Shown: piece after piece, positions 1 to 7,523 of the stretch
Numbering within the stretch: the stretch's first letter is position 1
Layout: every line of letters begins with the position of its first letter
DNA from: G713 sp034717835
GTDB lineage: Bacteria > Chloroflexota > Anaerolineae > B4-G1 > SLSP01
Reading direction: 5' to 3'
NCBI GenBank assembly: GCA_034717835.1
Contig: JAYELZ010000152.1
Coordinates: 1-41,721, forward strand
Length of the DNA stretch: 41,721 bases
The notes under the pieces: generated by a model
Databases searched by the model: none
What the model was told of the DNA's origin: nothing
What the model saw: the letters and a program-made list of their open reading frames with translations, nothing else
Translations under genes and position numbers: made by a program

Positions 1-1
1 C

Positions 2-427
2 ACGGAAGAGGAAGACCCCTTTAGCATGACGAAGAGCGGGCGGCAGCGCGTTGCGGTGGCTTCGGTGTTGGCGATCAAGCCGGAGGTGCTGATTTTGGAT
101 GAGCCGACCACGGGACTGGATCATTTGGAGCAGCGCAGCATGATGGAACTGGTCAAAGGGCTTAACGAGGCGGGCAGCACGATCATCTTTGTGACCCATC
201 ATATATGGGTGGTGGCGGAGTACGCGCACCGCGTCTATGTGATGAAGGAGGGGCAAGTGCTCTTGCAAGGTACCACGCGCGAGGTCTTCGCGCACGAGGA
301 GGAGTTACGGGAGGCTTACTTGCGTCCGCCGCAGGATGTCACTTTCGCCAACCGTCTGGGCAAGACGTTGCTTTCTCTGGAGGAACTTGTATATTGTACG
401 GCAGGCGCGGCAGGAGGGGCTGAATAA
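2..427 (+). CDS. ECF transporter ATP-binding subunit (EcfA-type), 5' truncated by window edge
   Basis: C-terminal 141 residues of an ABC ATPase; the N-terminal half with Walker A lies outside the window. Visible are the signature region (MTKSGRQRVAVAS), Walker B with the D-loop (VLILDEPTTGLD) and the H-loop (IFVTHH). The final ~50 residues match the short C-terminal extension of EcfA subunits. The stop overlaps the start of ecfT by one base (TAATG), so the two are translationally coupled. EcfA hydrolyses ATP at the cytoplasmic face to drive vitamin or nucleoside-type import. The signature is unusual: MTKSG stands where LSGGQ or LSKGQ is expected, which may make this the degenerate half of an EcfA pair. 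The frame is open to base 2, so no start can be assigned. Confidence 0.88.
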   Translation, partial: TEEEDPFSMTKSGRQRVAVASVLAIKPEVLILDEPTTGLDHLEQRSMMELVKGLNEAGSTIIFVTHHIWVVAEYAHRVYVMKEGQVLLQGTTREVFAHEEELREAYLRPPQDVTFANRLGKTLLSLEELVYCTAGAAGGAE

Positions 428-1209
428 TGGATGCTGAAATCTATCTGGATTTGGATACGTTTGTTCACCGGCTAGACCCCCGCACTAAGCTCTTTGTGCT
501 CCTCACCTCGTTTGTTTTGATACTCTATTTTTACAATCCGCTCTGGGTCTTGCCGTTGAGCGCGTTGATTCTCTTCTGGGGTTGGCTGGCGCATGCGTTG
601 AGCAACCTCAAGCGTCTGCGGTACATCTTTTTCGTGATGACCGTTTCCAGTTTGGTGATGTGGACGCTCTTCTCCGGCGGGGAGACCCCGCTTTTCTGGA
701 TCTTCGAGGTTGAGGCGGTGAAATATAGCATCGCGCGCACGCTAGTGATGCTCTCGCTGATCACCGCTGGGATGAATCTGCTGAGCACGACCCGCAACGA
801 GGAATTGGTGATCGGGATGATCAAATTGGGGCTGCCCTATCGCGTAGGTTTCGCTATCTCCACCGCGTTGCGTCTGGTGCCGACGATTGCCAGCACCACC
901 CAGACCATCGCGCAGGCACAACGCAGTCGCGGCCTGGATCTGGACGGCGGCAATGTCATTGAGCGGATTCGCAAATATATCCCGTTGCTCATTCCAGTCT
1001 TCATTTCCACCATCCGCAGCACCAATACCTTTGCCATGGCGCTGGAGGCCAAAGGTTTCGGCGCCCGCGAAGAACGCACCTTCTACTTGGAACCCCAGTT
1101 CAGGCGGCAGGACTACATGGTCATGGCGGTGCTGGCAGTGCTTTTTGTGGTCACCACGTACTTCAAATTCGCCGGGTATGGGATGATCGACGGCTTGATT
1201 CGTTTCTGA
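427..1209 (+). CDS. ecfT: ECF transporter transmembrane subunit EcfT
   Basis: 260 residues. Hydrophobic segments lie in the first ~130 residues and again near the C-terminus. The two short coupling-helix motifs of EcfT are present: AQRSRG near residues 162-168 and AKGFGA near 208, which dock onto the two EcfA ATPases. The length is usual for the family (about 260). It starts at the ATG that overlaps the ecfA stop. EcfT forms the energising module with two EcfA subunits and picks up a separate S component. A candidate S component is encoded 1.1 kb downstream (2308-3147), after a phosphorylase gene. No terminator is seen directly after the gene; a palindromic repeat element follows. Confidence 0.93.
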   Translation: MDAEIYLDLDTFVHRLDPRTKLFVLLTSFVLILYFYNPLWVLPLSALILFWGWLAHALSNLKRLRYIFFVMTVSSLVMWTLFSGGETPLFWIFEVEAVKYSIARTLVMLSLITAGMNLLSTTRNEELVIGMIKLGLPYRVGFAISTALRLVPTIASTTQTIAQAQRSRGLDLDGGNVIERIRKYIPLLIPVFISTIRSTNTFAMALEAKGFGAREERTFYLEPQFRRQDYMVMAVLAVLFVVTTYFKFAGYGMIDGLIRF

Positions 1210-1222
1210 GACTAGTAGCTGT

Positions 1223-1303
1223 GGCCGGTCTCCTGCAGGAACTGCTCTTGCCAGAGACCGAGCCGCCAGAGCGTTGGAGGCGGGCACGGTCGGGAGACCG
1301 GCC
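1223..1303. repeat. Palindromic intergenic element (REP-like)
   Basis: GGCCGGTCTCC at 1223-1233 pairs perfectly with GGAGACCGGCC at 1293-1303, enclosing about 59 bases that contain a further AGAGACCG copy of the arm. It lies between ecfT and the phosphorylase gene. There is no T-run, so it is more likely a REP/MITE-type repeat or mRNA-stabilising stem than a terminator. Confidence 0.6.
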
Positions 1304-1333
1304 CGAGCTCCCCCAGATTATTGAGAAGATACC

Positions 1334-1359
1334 AAAAAATCAGCGTTTATCTGCGTCCA
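1334..1359. repeat. Partial copy of the ~65-nt dispersed intergenic repeat
   Basis: This stretch (core AATCAGCGTTTATCTGCGTC) is the reverse complement of part of the unit at 3155-3219 and is in the same orientation as the fuller copy at 23531-23599. It sits just before the phosphorylase gene. Translation of such repeats gives spurious short peptides. Confidence 0.6.
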
Positions 1360-1393
1360 AATTCTGTTTATAGACCAAAGGTGGAGGGGAAAG

Positions 1394-2170
1394 ATGCACG
1401 GTGCGATTATTGGCGGGACCGGATTCGACCGGCAGTTGGGAGCGAGATTATTGCAGGAGGTGGTAGTGACGCCTTACGGCGTGGTGCCGCTCTATCGCGG
1501 GCAAGGTGAGCTGGCAGAGTTGATTTTCTTGCCGCGCCACGGAACGAACCATACGGTGCCGCCGCATCGTATCAACTACCGCGCCAACCTCAAGGCGTTG
1601 GCGCAATTGGGCGTGGAGCGCGTGCTGGCTACTTTTGCCGTCGGTTCTCTGCATACCGGCATCCCGCCGGGCGCGCTGGTGGTGCTGGATCAGTTCATTG
1701 ATTTTACGCAAGGCCGCGCGGGGACATTCTTTGATGGCGGTGACTCCGGGCTGGTGCATACTGAGATGACCAATCCCTACTGCCCCGCGCTGCGCGCGCA
1801 GTTGCTGGCTCTGGCTGCGGAACATGGCCTCGAATTGGTCTCCCAGGGCACTTACGTCTGCACCGACGGCCCGCGCTTCGAGACGGCGGCGGAGGTGCGG
1901 ATGTACGCGCAGTTGGGCGGCGATGTCGTCGGCATGACGGGCGTGCCCGAAGCGTCGTTGGCGCGCGAGTTGGGTTTGCACTACGCGGCGGTGGCCCTCT
2001 CCATCAACTGGGGCGCCGGCCTGGAGGAGAAACTGGAGATCGTGCGTGGTCTGGAAGCTACCGAGAGAGCGTTACTGGCACTCTTCAGCGCCGTCTTGCA
2101 TCAATCCCCGTTGCCAGTAAAATGTAACTGTAAGATGGCTGCCCACGTCATCCACCCGCCGGTGACGTGA
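1394..2170 (+). CDS. S-methyl-5'-thioinosine / S-methyl-5'-thioadenosine phosphorylase
   Basis: 258 residues of the PNP/MTAP (purine nucleoside phosphorylase) fold. Visible are the N-terminal phosphate-binding loop (IIGGTGFD), the RHG motif (LPRHGTNHTVPPHRINYRAN), the FAVGSL segment, the GPRFETAAE substrate motif and MTGVPEASLARE. The family cleaves the N-glycosidic bond with phosphate, giving the base plus 5-methylthioribose-1-phosphate. The INW residues near residue 204 resemble the thioinosine phosphorylase branch more than human-type MTAP. A neighbouring MtaD-type deaminase (3520-4854), which makes methylthioinosine, supports that choice. The ATG is preceded by GGTGGAGGGG at a good distance. 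Assignment to inosine versus adenosine substrate is inference. Confidence 0.87.
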   Translation: MHGAIIGGTGFDRQLGARLLQEVVVTPYGVVPLYRGQGELAELIFLPRHGTNHTVPPHRINYRANLKALAQLGVERVLATFAVGSLHTGIPPGALVVLDQFIDFTQGRAGTFFDGGDSGLVHTEMTNPYCPALRAQLLALAAEHGLELVSQGTYVCTDGPRFETAAEVRMYAQLGGDVVGMTGVPEASLARELGLHYAAVALSINWGAGLEEKLEIVRGLEATERALLALFSAVLHQSPLPVKCNCKMAAHVIHPPVT

Positions 2171-2212
2171 GTTACCGTGTCCTTCTTCTCCCTTCTCTTT
2201 TCTCTCTGCGCC

Positions 2213-2251
2213 ATTTGCCATTCGCAAAGGAGGTGTCCAGAAAAAATGTGA
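2213..2251 (+). promoter_or_regulatory. Strong Shine-Dalgarno with a start-stop mini-ORF upstream of the S component
   Basis: A near-perfect ribosome-binding site AAAGGAGGTG (2226-2235) is followed after ten bases by ATG-TGA (2246-2251) and then TAG. It thus directs initiation at a one-codon ORF about 57 bases before the real start at 2308. It could be a translational control element. It could also be a repeat block, since the preceding ATTTGCCATT motif recurs at 19980. Confidence 0.35.
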
Positions 2252-2307
2252 TAGCAGTTAATTTTAAGCGTGACTAATTATCTAATTTATATATGGAGGT
2301 TATTGCG

Positions 2308-3147
2308 ATGAAAGAAGTTGGCACGATGTGGAAATACACTCAGATGATTATTTTGGTCTCCCTCTCTGCGGCCATCTACGCCGCGCTGCTCATTGTCTTC
2401 AAAGGCGGCATCCCGCTCATCCCCGGCATTACTGAAGTGCGGCCGGCGAACGTCTTCCCCATCCTCTTCGGTCTGCTCTTTGGGCCTGCCGGCGCTTGGG
2501 GCGCGGCTATTGGTAACACTATTGGCGATCTCTTCGGCGGCACGCTGGGCTGGGGCAGCATCTTCGGCTTCTTCGGGAACTTCTTCCTGGGTTTTATCCC
2601 TTACAAGATGTGGGGCACGCTCAACCTGGTGCCGAAAGACGATCTCTCGCCGAACACCAATACCTGGCGTAAGTTCGCGGCTTACGTTATCATTGCGTTT
2701 GTGGCTGCCACCGCATGTGGCGTCGTCATCGCCTGGTATCTTGATCTGATGGGCATGGTTCCCTTTGCGGCATTGGGCATCATCATCACCTTGAACAACT
2801 TCGCCGCTGAGCTGATCCTCGGCCCGCCACTGCTCCTCTTGCTCTACCCGCGCATCAAACGTTGGGGCCTGCTCTGGACCGATATCATGGACGTGGACGA
2901 TGTCGCTGACGGCTTCGCCAAAGAGATTGGCGCGATTTTGATGATCGTCGGCTCGTTGGGTGGTCTGATTATCGGGTTGGGCATCTCCACCGGTCTCTAT
3001 GGCCAGGAACTCTTCCAGTTTGGCGCCGGCGAGGCGGCCAAAGTGGGAGTCTGGTTAGGCGTCTTGCCCTTCCTCCTCTTGATTGTGGCGGCCAGTTTCA
3101 TGCTCTCCGGCAAAGAATTGTTTGTGGAAGAGGTTGAAGAGTTCTAG
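2308..3147 (+). CDS. ECF transporter S component (substrate-binding membrane subunit), substrate unknown
   Basis: 279 residues, strongly hydrophobic, with several membrane helices. It has the GGIPLIPGITEVRPANVFP and AIGNTIGDLFGG features typical of S components of the QueT/riboflavin-like fold: helix, then a conserved Pro/Asn-rich loop, then a Gly-rich helix. It is longer than most S components (about 170-220) because of a C-terminal pair of helices (about 205-265). I chose the ATG at 2308 because GGAGG at 2295-2299 lies eight bases upstream; an in-frame ATG at 2293 would overlap that site. It sits between a methylthio-purine phosphorylase and an MTA deaminase, downstream of ecfA-ecfT, so the ligand may be a methylthio-nucleoside or related purine nucleoside. 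That is inference from context only. Confidence 0.82.
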   Translation: MKEVGTMWKYTQMIILVSLSAAIYAALLIVFKGGIPLIPGITEVRPANVFPILFGLLFGPAGAWGAAIGNTIGDLFGGTLGWGSIFGFFGNFFLGFIPYKMWGTLNLVPKDDLSPNTNTWRKFAAYVIIAFVAATACGVVIAWYLDLMGMVPFAALGIIITLNNFAAELILGPPLLLLLYPRIKRWGLLWTDIMDVDDVADGFAKEIGAILMIVGSLGGLIIGLGISTGLYGQELFQFGAGEAAKVGVWLGVLPFLLLIVAASFMLSGKELFVEEVEEF

Positions 3148-3154
3148 ATATTTT

Positions 3155-3219
3155 TGGACGCAGATGAACGCTGATAAACGCTGATTTTTTGGTTTTATCT
3201 GTGAAAATCTGCGCGAGTC
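3155..3219. repeat. ~65-nt dispersed intergenic repeat, copy 1
   Basis: It begins TGGACGCAGATGAACGCTGA and runs into a T-rich middle and AAATCTGCGCGAGTC. The reverse complement of 23531-23599 matches it along nearly its whole length with a handful of differences. A partial inverted copy lies at 1334-1359. The translated product belongs to the class of spurious ORFs derived from such repeats. Confidence 0.72.
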
Positions 3220-3225
3220 TTGGCA

Positions 3226-3251
3226 GAGCGGGCCGGGTACCCGGCCCGCTC
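3226..3251. repeat. Perfect 26-bp GC-rich palindrome
   Basis: GAGCGGGCCGGGT followed by its exact reverse complement ACCCGGCCCGCTC, then CTTTCATT. It lies about 80 bases after the S-component stop. With only a short, interrupted T-run it is a weak terminator candidate at best, and it resembles other palindromic intergenic elements in this window. Confidence 0.7.
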
Positions 3252-3519
3252 CTTTCATTATCATTGATGCTCTTTGGGAATTCGCGGGGTCGAGTTAAAA
3301 TTAACCACGGATTTCACGGATTAGCACGGAAAAAAGTAAAAAATCAGTGTAATCCGGGTAATCTGTGGTGAAAAATTTACGTCGCAGGGTACTTACCCTG
3401 CCAAGTCCCAGAGACCCATTATTGAAAGGAGTCCCTATAGGGGACGCCACACCAACGATAATGAAAATTAATCAGCAGATTGAGCAGATTTGCCATTTGC
3501 TATTTTTAGAGGAGGGATG

Positions 3520-4854
3520 ATGGAAAGACGTTCTAAAGTTGATTGGTTGCTCACGGGTGGCCTAGTGCTCACCCTGGATAAGGCCGGCCGGCAATTTGAG
3601 GAGGGAGCCGTCGCCGTGCGCGGCGCTGAGATTGTGGCCGTCGGCCCCCGCGCGGAGGTGGCGGCGGCGGTGGAGCCGGTCGAGACGCTGGACGTGAGCG
3701 GCGCCGTGGTTATGCCGGGCCTCGTCAACGCACACTCGCATATCCCGATGACCATCTTTCGTGGGGTGGCGGATGACCTGCCCCTGGAAGCGTGGCTGGC
3801 GCGTATTTGGAAGCTGGAACTAGCTTACGCTACCGCGGAAAATGTGCGTGTGGGCGCTCAGTTGGCCTTTGCCGAGATGTTGCGCAGTGGCACGACCACC
3901 GTCTCCGATATGTACTGGCATCGAGATGTGGTTACGGAGGTCGCCCTTGAGGTGGGGTTCAGGTTGCAAAACGGGCCATCCTTTTTGGATTTCGTGGGGC
4001 CGGATGGTATCTCGCCTGCAAATCGGATGCGGCTGGCGCGCGAGTACCTCAACCATTACCGGAATGATCCGCTGATTTCGCTCGCAGTGCAGGCGCATTC
4101 CACCTACACTGTGCCGCCGAAATTGTTGGCGCAATGCCGCGATCTGGCGGCTGAATACGAGGCGCAATTTGTGACTCACGCGGCGGAGACGGCGGCTGAA
4201 GTGGCGCTGGTGCAGGAGCGTTACGGCCAGACGCCGGTGGAGCTCCTGGACGAGTTAGGGCTGCTGGGCCCGCGTACACTCTTGGCGCATGGGGTACATC
4301 TACGGGATGATGAGATCGCGTTGCTGGCGGAACGTGGCGCGGCGGTCGTTCACTGTCCCGAATCCAATCTCAAGCTGGGATCGGGCATCGCCCGCGTCCC
4401 CGCGCTCTTGGCCGCCGGCGTGCCGGTCGGGCTGGGTACCGATGGCGCGGCGAGCAATAACGACCTGGATATGTGGGGCGAGATGCGCACCGCTGCGCTC
4501 TTGCAGAAGGGCGTGCATGAGGACCCTACCGTACTTCCCGCGCGTGAGGTGTTGCGGATGGCGACCTCCGGCAGTGCTCGCGCCCTGGGTTTGCAAGCAG
4601 AGATCGGCTCGTTGGAGGTGGGCAAATTGGCCGATCTCATCGTGGTGGATTTAGACGCTCTCCATGCGCTGCCCCGGTACGACATTTACTCGCACCTGGT
4701 CTATGCCGCCAACCGGAGCGATGTGCGAACCGTTTTCATCAATGGCCGGCCGGTTATGCGTGACCGCGTGCTCTTGACGTTGGATGAAGAGGTCATCAAA
4801 GAGCGGGTGCGGGTGGTGCAGAAGTTAGTCCAAAATCCAAAGTCTAAAGTCTAA
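3520..4854 (+). CDS. mtaD: 5-methylthioadenosine / S-adenosylhomocysteine deaminase
   Basis: 444-residue amidohydrolase. The metal-binding HSH is at residues 72-74 (NAHSHIPMTIFRG). Further family motifs are QAHSTYTVPP, THAAET (metal-binding His), AHGVHL and GTDGAASNNDLDMWGEMR, the last containing the catalytic Asp and the NND signature of MTA/SAH deaminases. It converts MTA to methylthioinosine plus ammonia, and SAH to S-inosylhomocysteine. Its product is the substrate of the phosphorylase at 1394-2170. I chose the second of two adjacent ATGs, four bases after GAGGAGGG; a TTG at 3490 lies in a repeat. The C-terminal tail and stop codon fall within a 7-base tandem repeat (AAAGTCT), so the last few residues are probably not conserved. 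Confidence 0.93.
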   Translation: MERRSKVDWLLTGGLVLTLDKAGRQFEEGAVAVRGAEIVAVGPRAEVAAAVEPVETLDVSGAVVMPGLVNAHSHIPMTIFRGVADDLPLEAWLARIWKLELAYATAENVRVGAQLAFAEMLRSGTTTVSDMYWHRDVVTEVALEVGFRLQNGPSFLDFVGPDGISPANRMRLAREYLNHYRNDPLISLAVQAHSTYTVPPKLLAQCRDLAAEYEAQFVTHAAETAAEVALVQERYGQTPVELLDELGLLGPRTLLAHGVHLRDDEIALLAERGAAVVHCPESNLKLGSGIARVPALLAAGVPVGLGTDGAASNNDLDMWGEMRTAALLQKGVHEDPTVLPAREVLRMATSGSARALGLQAEIGSLEVGKLADLIVVDLDALHALPRYDIYSHLVYAANRSDVRTVFINGRPVMRDRVLLTLDEEVIKERVRVVQKLVQNPKSKV

Positions 4855-4862
4855 AGTCAAGT
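4838..4862. repeat. Short tandem repeat spanning the mtaD stop codon
   Basis: CCAAAGTCTAAAGTCTAAAGTC is about three copies of a 7-base AAAGTCT unit. The TAA stop of mtaD at 4852-4854 is formed by the repeat itself. Confidence 0.6.
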
Positions 4863-4871
4863 CCACTGTAT

Positions 4872-4915
4872 AAAAACCGGGATTTTAGGGCTAACATGTA
4901 AAATCCCGGTTTTTT
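4872..4915. terminator. Bidirectional Rho-independent terminator
   Basis: AAAAACCGGGATTTTA (4872-4887) pairs with TAAAATCCCGGTTTTT (4899-4914), giving a long stem with A-run and T-run flanks. It sits between two convergent genes, mtaD on the plus strand and the META lipoprotein on the minus strand, and can serve both. Confidence 0.9.
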
Positions 4916-4920
4916 GGTCA

Positions 4921-5523
4921 CTATGGAGTACATTCACCTCGGAAGAAAGCCCATTCCTCGCACTCGCTGCCGTCGGGGAAGACGCAGTAGCCCGCTTGGC
5001 CGTTCTCCTCATCCCGAATCTCTACCTGGCCGCCCTCTTCCTCGCAATAGACCGAGGCCGGATTAGCCAGACCTACGGATTCCTGTGGGACCTTAAAAGT
5101 GAGAAGGGTCTGCCCCTCAGCGGAGAGCAGTTGTAGCTGCTCCTGATCACCGGTGAAGGAGGAGACCCGTCCCAGAGCTGCGAGATATTGATATTCCGCA
5201 TCCATGATGCCTGCGCCGGGACAATACCTCTCCGTGGAGCCGATTGTTCCGATGGTCAATTTGTCTCCCTCAATCTTGTAAGAGGCAAAGTAGTGGTTAC
5301 ATCCGGCCACACCTTCGATTTGGTCTTTCTTGAACTCCAGCGTAACTTCGGCGTTGGGTAGCGCGTCCACCGTCTCGCCGGCCTCGTTTACGTAGGAATT
5401 CAATCGCCATATTGTGCCGGGTAGCTCGGGGATGTTAGGATCCTCTGATTTGGAGGCGCAACCACTCATCAAACTAACGCTAATTACCAACAGGGCCAAC
5501 AACCAACTAAAAACGTTTCTCAT
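4921..5523 (-). CDS. META-domain / DUF333 lipoprotein
   Basis: 200 residues. A type II signal peptide with lipobox LMSGC places the lipidated Cys at residue 22. Residues ~33-130 form a META (HslJ-like) domain, with the typical GVAGCNHYFASYKIEGDKL followed by IGTIGSTERYCPG. Residues ~150-200 form a DUF333 domain (ANPASVYCEEEGG, GYCVFPDGSECEEWAFF), a Cys-rich module found in small secreted or lipid-anchored proteins. Both modules occur in envelope proteins linked to stress or heat-shock phenotypes, but no reaction is known. AAGGAGAGG precedes the ATG. The gene is transcribed convergently with mtaD and shares its terminator. Confidence 0.88.
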   Translation of the reverse strand: MRNVFSWLLALLVISVSLMSGCASKSEDPNIPELPGTIWRLNSYVNEAGETVDALPNAEVTLEFKKDQIEGVAGCNHYFASYKIEGDKLTIGTIGSTERYCPGAGIMDAEYQYLAALGRVSSFTGDQEQLQLLSAEGQTLLTFKVPQESVGLANPASVYCEEEGGQVEIRDEENGQAGYCVFPDGSECEEWAFFRGECTP

Positions 5524-5619
5524 CTTTCCTCTCCTTAATATTTGCTAGTTTACCGTTCCAAGTGGCAGACGTGCAGCAGCGAGAGAAAGTTCCCTTTCCT
5601 GGTAAAATTGGATAAATGT

Positions 5620-5705
5620 GCAAATGGCAAATGACACGCGTGCCAGGTAGCTGCTGATTTTTTTCTTTGCGTCTGGGTGTCTTTGCGGCGATGATCCTTT
5701 TTGGT
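5620..5705. repeat. Dispersed repeat blocks in the lipoprotein/surface-protein spacer
   Basis: GCAAATGGCAAAT (5620-5632) is the reverse complement of ATTTGCCATTTGC at 3488. It is followed by the block TTTCTTTGCGTCTGGGTGTC-TTTGCGGCG, a relative of blocks at 19858, 23431 and 32098 that read as protein-like FTAKDAK peptides when translated. Confidence 0.55.
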
Positions 5706-5735
5706 GAAATCAAAATCGAATCTGGCGAGGTATTG

Positions 5736-6323
5736 ATGAACAGACAAAAAGTTGTGTTTTCCCTTATTGTTGGCTCGGCGGTGATCTTCGTGGGAATCAG
5801 CGCTATCTTACGGGGTGGGCTGGGGCCTCCGGATCTGGACGCGACGGCCACGGCGGAGGCCAACAGAGCAACAGTGACGCCGGCGGCTTTACTGTCTGGC
5901 GTGTTGAGCGGCGCGCAGACGTGGAACGGACTTCGAATCGAGGTAGTGGAAGTCAAAGCAGACGGCTGGCTCTTAGTGGAGGCCCACAATCAATACAATG
6001 AATCGCCCTTGCCGGGGAAACGGATGTTGTTGATCACGGTGCAAGTGCAGACGGTGAGTGAGACAGAAGAGCCGCCGATCTCGATTGACGAATCGGATTT
6101 TAAGGTGGTGGGGGAACGGGGAGTAGTCTACACCACCTACAGCCAAGAGACACGTTGTGGCGTGGTGCCTGACAAGTTAGATGGAGTGGTGACAGCCGAC
6201 CATTCGATAAGTGGGGCCATCTGCGTGCAGGCTCCGGAGGATGAGGGTGGGTTCATCTTGATTTACGATACCGGTATGAGCACTGAGCCGGCGGTTTACA
6301 TCCCCTTGCCGGAGGAGGACTAG
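5736..6323 (+). CDS. Membrane-anchored extracytoplasmic protein, DUF4352-like beta-sandwich
   Basis: 195 residues. An N-terminal membrane segment (about residues 7-27, VVFSLIVGSAVIFVGISAIL) precedes an Ala/Thr-rich linker. The rest is a single beta-rich domain of about 140 residues with LLITVQVQTV, DESDFKVVGERGVVY and GFILIYDTG. The pattern of alternating strands, a Phe-x-Val-x-x-x-x-Gly turn and a conserved Cys pair (RCGVV, GAICVQ) resembles DUF4352/telokin-like domains of secreted proteins. I chose the ATG at 5736 because upstream sequence in frame is repeat-derived; the ribosome-binding site (GCGAGG) is only moderate. Function unknown. Confidence 0.72.
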   Translation: MNRQKVVFSLIVGSAVIFVGISAILRGGLGPPDLDATATAEANRATVTPAALLSGVLSGAQTWNGLRIEVVEVKADGWLLVEAHNQYNESPLPGKRMLLITVQVQTVSETEEPPISIDESDFKVVGERGVVYTTYSQETRCGVVPDKLDGVVTADHSISGAICVQAPEDEGGFILIYDTGMSTEPAVYIPLPEED

Positions 6324-6388
6324 GCGCGCTTCCAGGTCCGTAGTAGGTGATTTATCGCCGTGTTTTACGGTAACGCCCATGTTATTCC
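6324..6388. repeat. 65-bp direct repeat flanking the DUF2804 gene, left copy
   Basis: Aligns without gaps to 7524-7588 (offset exactly 1200) with nine differences, that is 56 of 65 identical. It starts GCGCGCTTCCAGGT and contains ATCGCCGTGT and CGGTAACGCCC. It lies immediately after the stop of the preceding gene. Confidence 0.85.
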
Positions 6389-6437
6389 CAAGTGATTCGT
6401 TTAAGAACCAGAACATTACTTATTCTTGGAGGCTAAA

Positions 6438-7499
6438 ATGATACCAGATCAGGATATCTACGCGCAGCATGAGATCACGCAACCTACACCGCTGTTGGAT
6501 GCGCAGGGCAGTTTGGTGCAGGTGGGTTGGGCGCGCCAACCGTTACTCGATTGTAACTTGGAGGCCGTACACTTTTATCATTTTCCGGGGCATTCGTGGC
6601 AACGTTTCCGCGTCAAACGCTGGGATTATTACGGCCTGACCACGCCTACGCATTTCTACGCCTTCACTCTGGCCGATCTTGGTTATGCCGGACAGGTCTT
6701 CGCCTACGTGGTGGATTTTGAGGCGCGCACGCATCATGAGGAGACGCTCACCTTACCTCTAGGGCGCGGCATTACCTTGCCCCGGAATAGCACTGAGGGG
6801 GTCAGCTCCTATCAGGGCGAGCAGGTACAGCTCTCCTTCCAGGTTGCACCGGAGGGACGGCGGCTCTCGCTCGCGTGGCCGGGCTTCGGAGGGGCGGGTT
6901 TGTCGGCGGAGATTCTCTTTCATCTGCCACCACAGCATGAATCGCTGGTGATTACCATCCCCATTGAAGAGCGGCGCTTCTACTATAATCGCAAGGTCAA
7001 CTGCCTGCCGGCGGAGGGCTGGGTTGAGAACCAGGGCCGGCGGACGATCTTAGACCCGGACAAGCATCTGGGGAATTTGGACTGGGGGCGCGGGGTGTGG
7101 GCTTATCGCTCCTTCTGGGTGTGGGCCAGCGCGTCGGGATTTCTGGCAGATAAGCGTCCTATTGGATTGAACCTGGGGTTTGGATTCGGTGATACTACGG
7201 CGGCCACGGAAAACGCCTTGTTCCTGGCGGGACGGATTCACAAGCTGGGACAAGTTGATTTCAGCTACGATGACCGCGATTTTATGCGTCCGTGGCGGAT
7301 GGTCGCGCCTGATGGACGGCTTGACTTACAGTTCACCCCCTTCCTGGATCGAGTCGCAGCGACGAATCTGCTCCTCATCACCAGTAAAGTACATCAGTTG
7401 TTTGGGCATTACTCGGGAACGGTACAGACTGATGAAGGGGAGGTATTGCAGATCGAAGGATTGCTCGGCTTCGCAGAAGAGCATCACGCGCGCTGGTGA
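6438..7499 (+). CDS. DUF2804 domain-containing protein
   Basis: 353 residues matching the DUF2804 layout: an N-terminal stretch with TQPTPLLDAQG, then WARQPLLDCN, the basic-aromatic motif RFRVKRWDYYGL, FYAFTLADLGYAG, and a C-terminal lipocalin-like beta section (GLNLGFGFGD, PWRMVAPDGRLDLQFTPF). No signal peptide is seen. The family is uncharacterised; members look like the AttH/lipocalin-type fold and occur next to many lipid-related genes, but that link is loose. The start ATG at 6438 has GGAGG at 6428-6432; an in-frame TTG at 6426 overlaps it. The gene is bracketed by the two copies of a 65-bp direct repeat, so it may have arrived or been duplicated as a unit. Confidence 0.83.
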   Translation: MIPDQDIYAQHEITQPTPLLDAQGSLVQVGWARQPLLDCNLEAVHFYHFPGHSWQRFRVKRWDYYGLTTPTHFYAFTLADLGYAGQVFAYVVDFEARTHHEETLTLPLGRGITLPRNSTEGVSSYQGEQVQLSFQVAPEGRRLSLAWPGFGGAGLSAEILFHLPPQHESLVITIPIEERRFYYNRKVNCLPAEGWVENQGRRTILDPDKHLGNLDWGRGVWAYRSFWVWASASGFLADKRPIGLNLGFGFGDTTAATENALFLAGRIHKLGQVDFSYDDRDFMRPWRMVAPDGRLDLQFTPFLDRVAATNLLLITSKVHQLFGHYSGTVQTDEGEVLQIEGLLGFAEEHHARW

Positions 7500-7523
7500 G
7501 CGGGGTGTGACTGGCGGTTAAAT

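Larger units (their letters stand above)
3148..3519. other. 372-bp gene-free spacer packed with repeats and palindromes
   Basis: No credible gene. It holds the dispersed repeat at 3155-3219, a perfect 26-bp palindrome at 3226-3251, a second repeat family at about 3299-3376 (ACGGATTTCACGGATTAGCA and a related downstream copy), the palindrome GCAGGGTACTTACCCTGC at 3384-3401, GTCCC-TATAG-GGGAC at 3431-3445, and the ATTTGCCATTTGC motif at 3488-3500 directly before the ribosome-binding site of the deaminase gene. Confidence 0.7.

Noticed and set aside
3189..3371. 60-codon plus-strand frame ending in NHGFHGLARKK-like sequence
   Set aside because: It translates known-type intergenic repeats and a palindrome; no conserved protein features.
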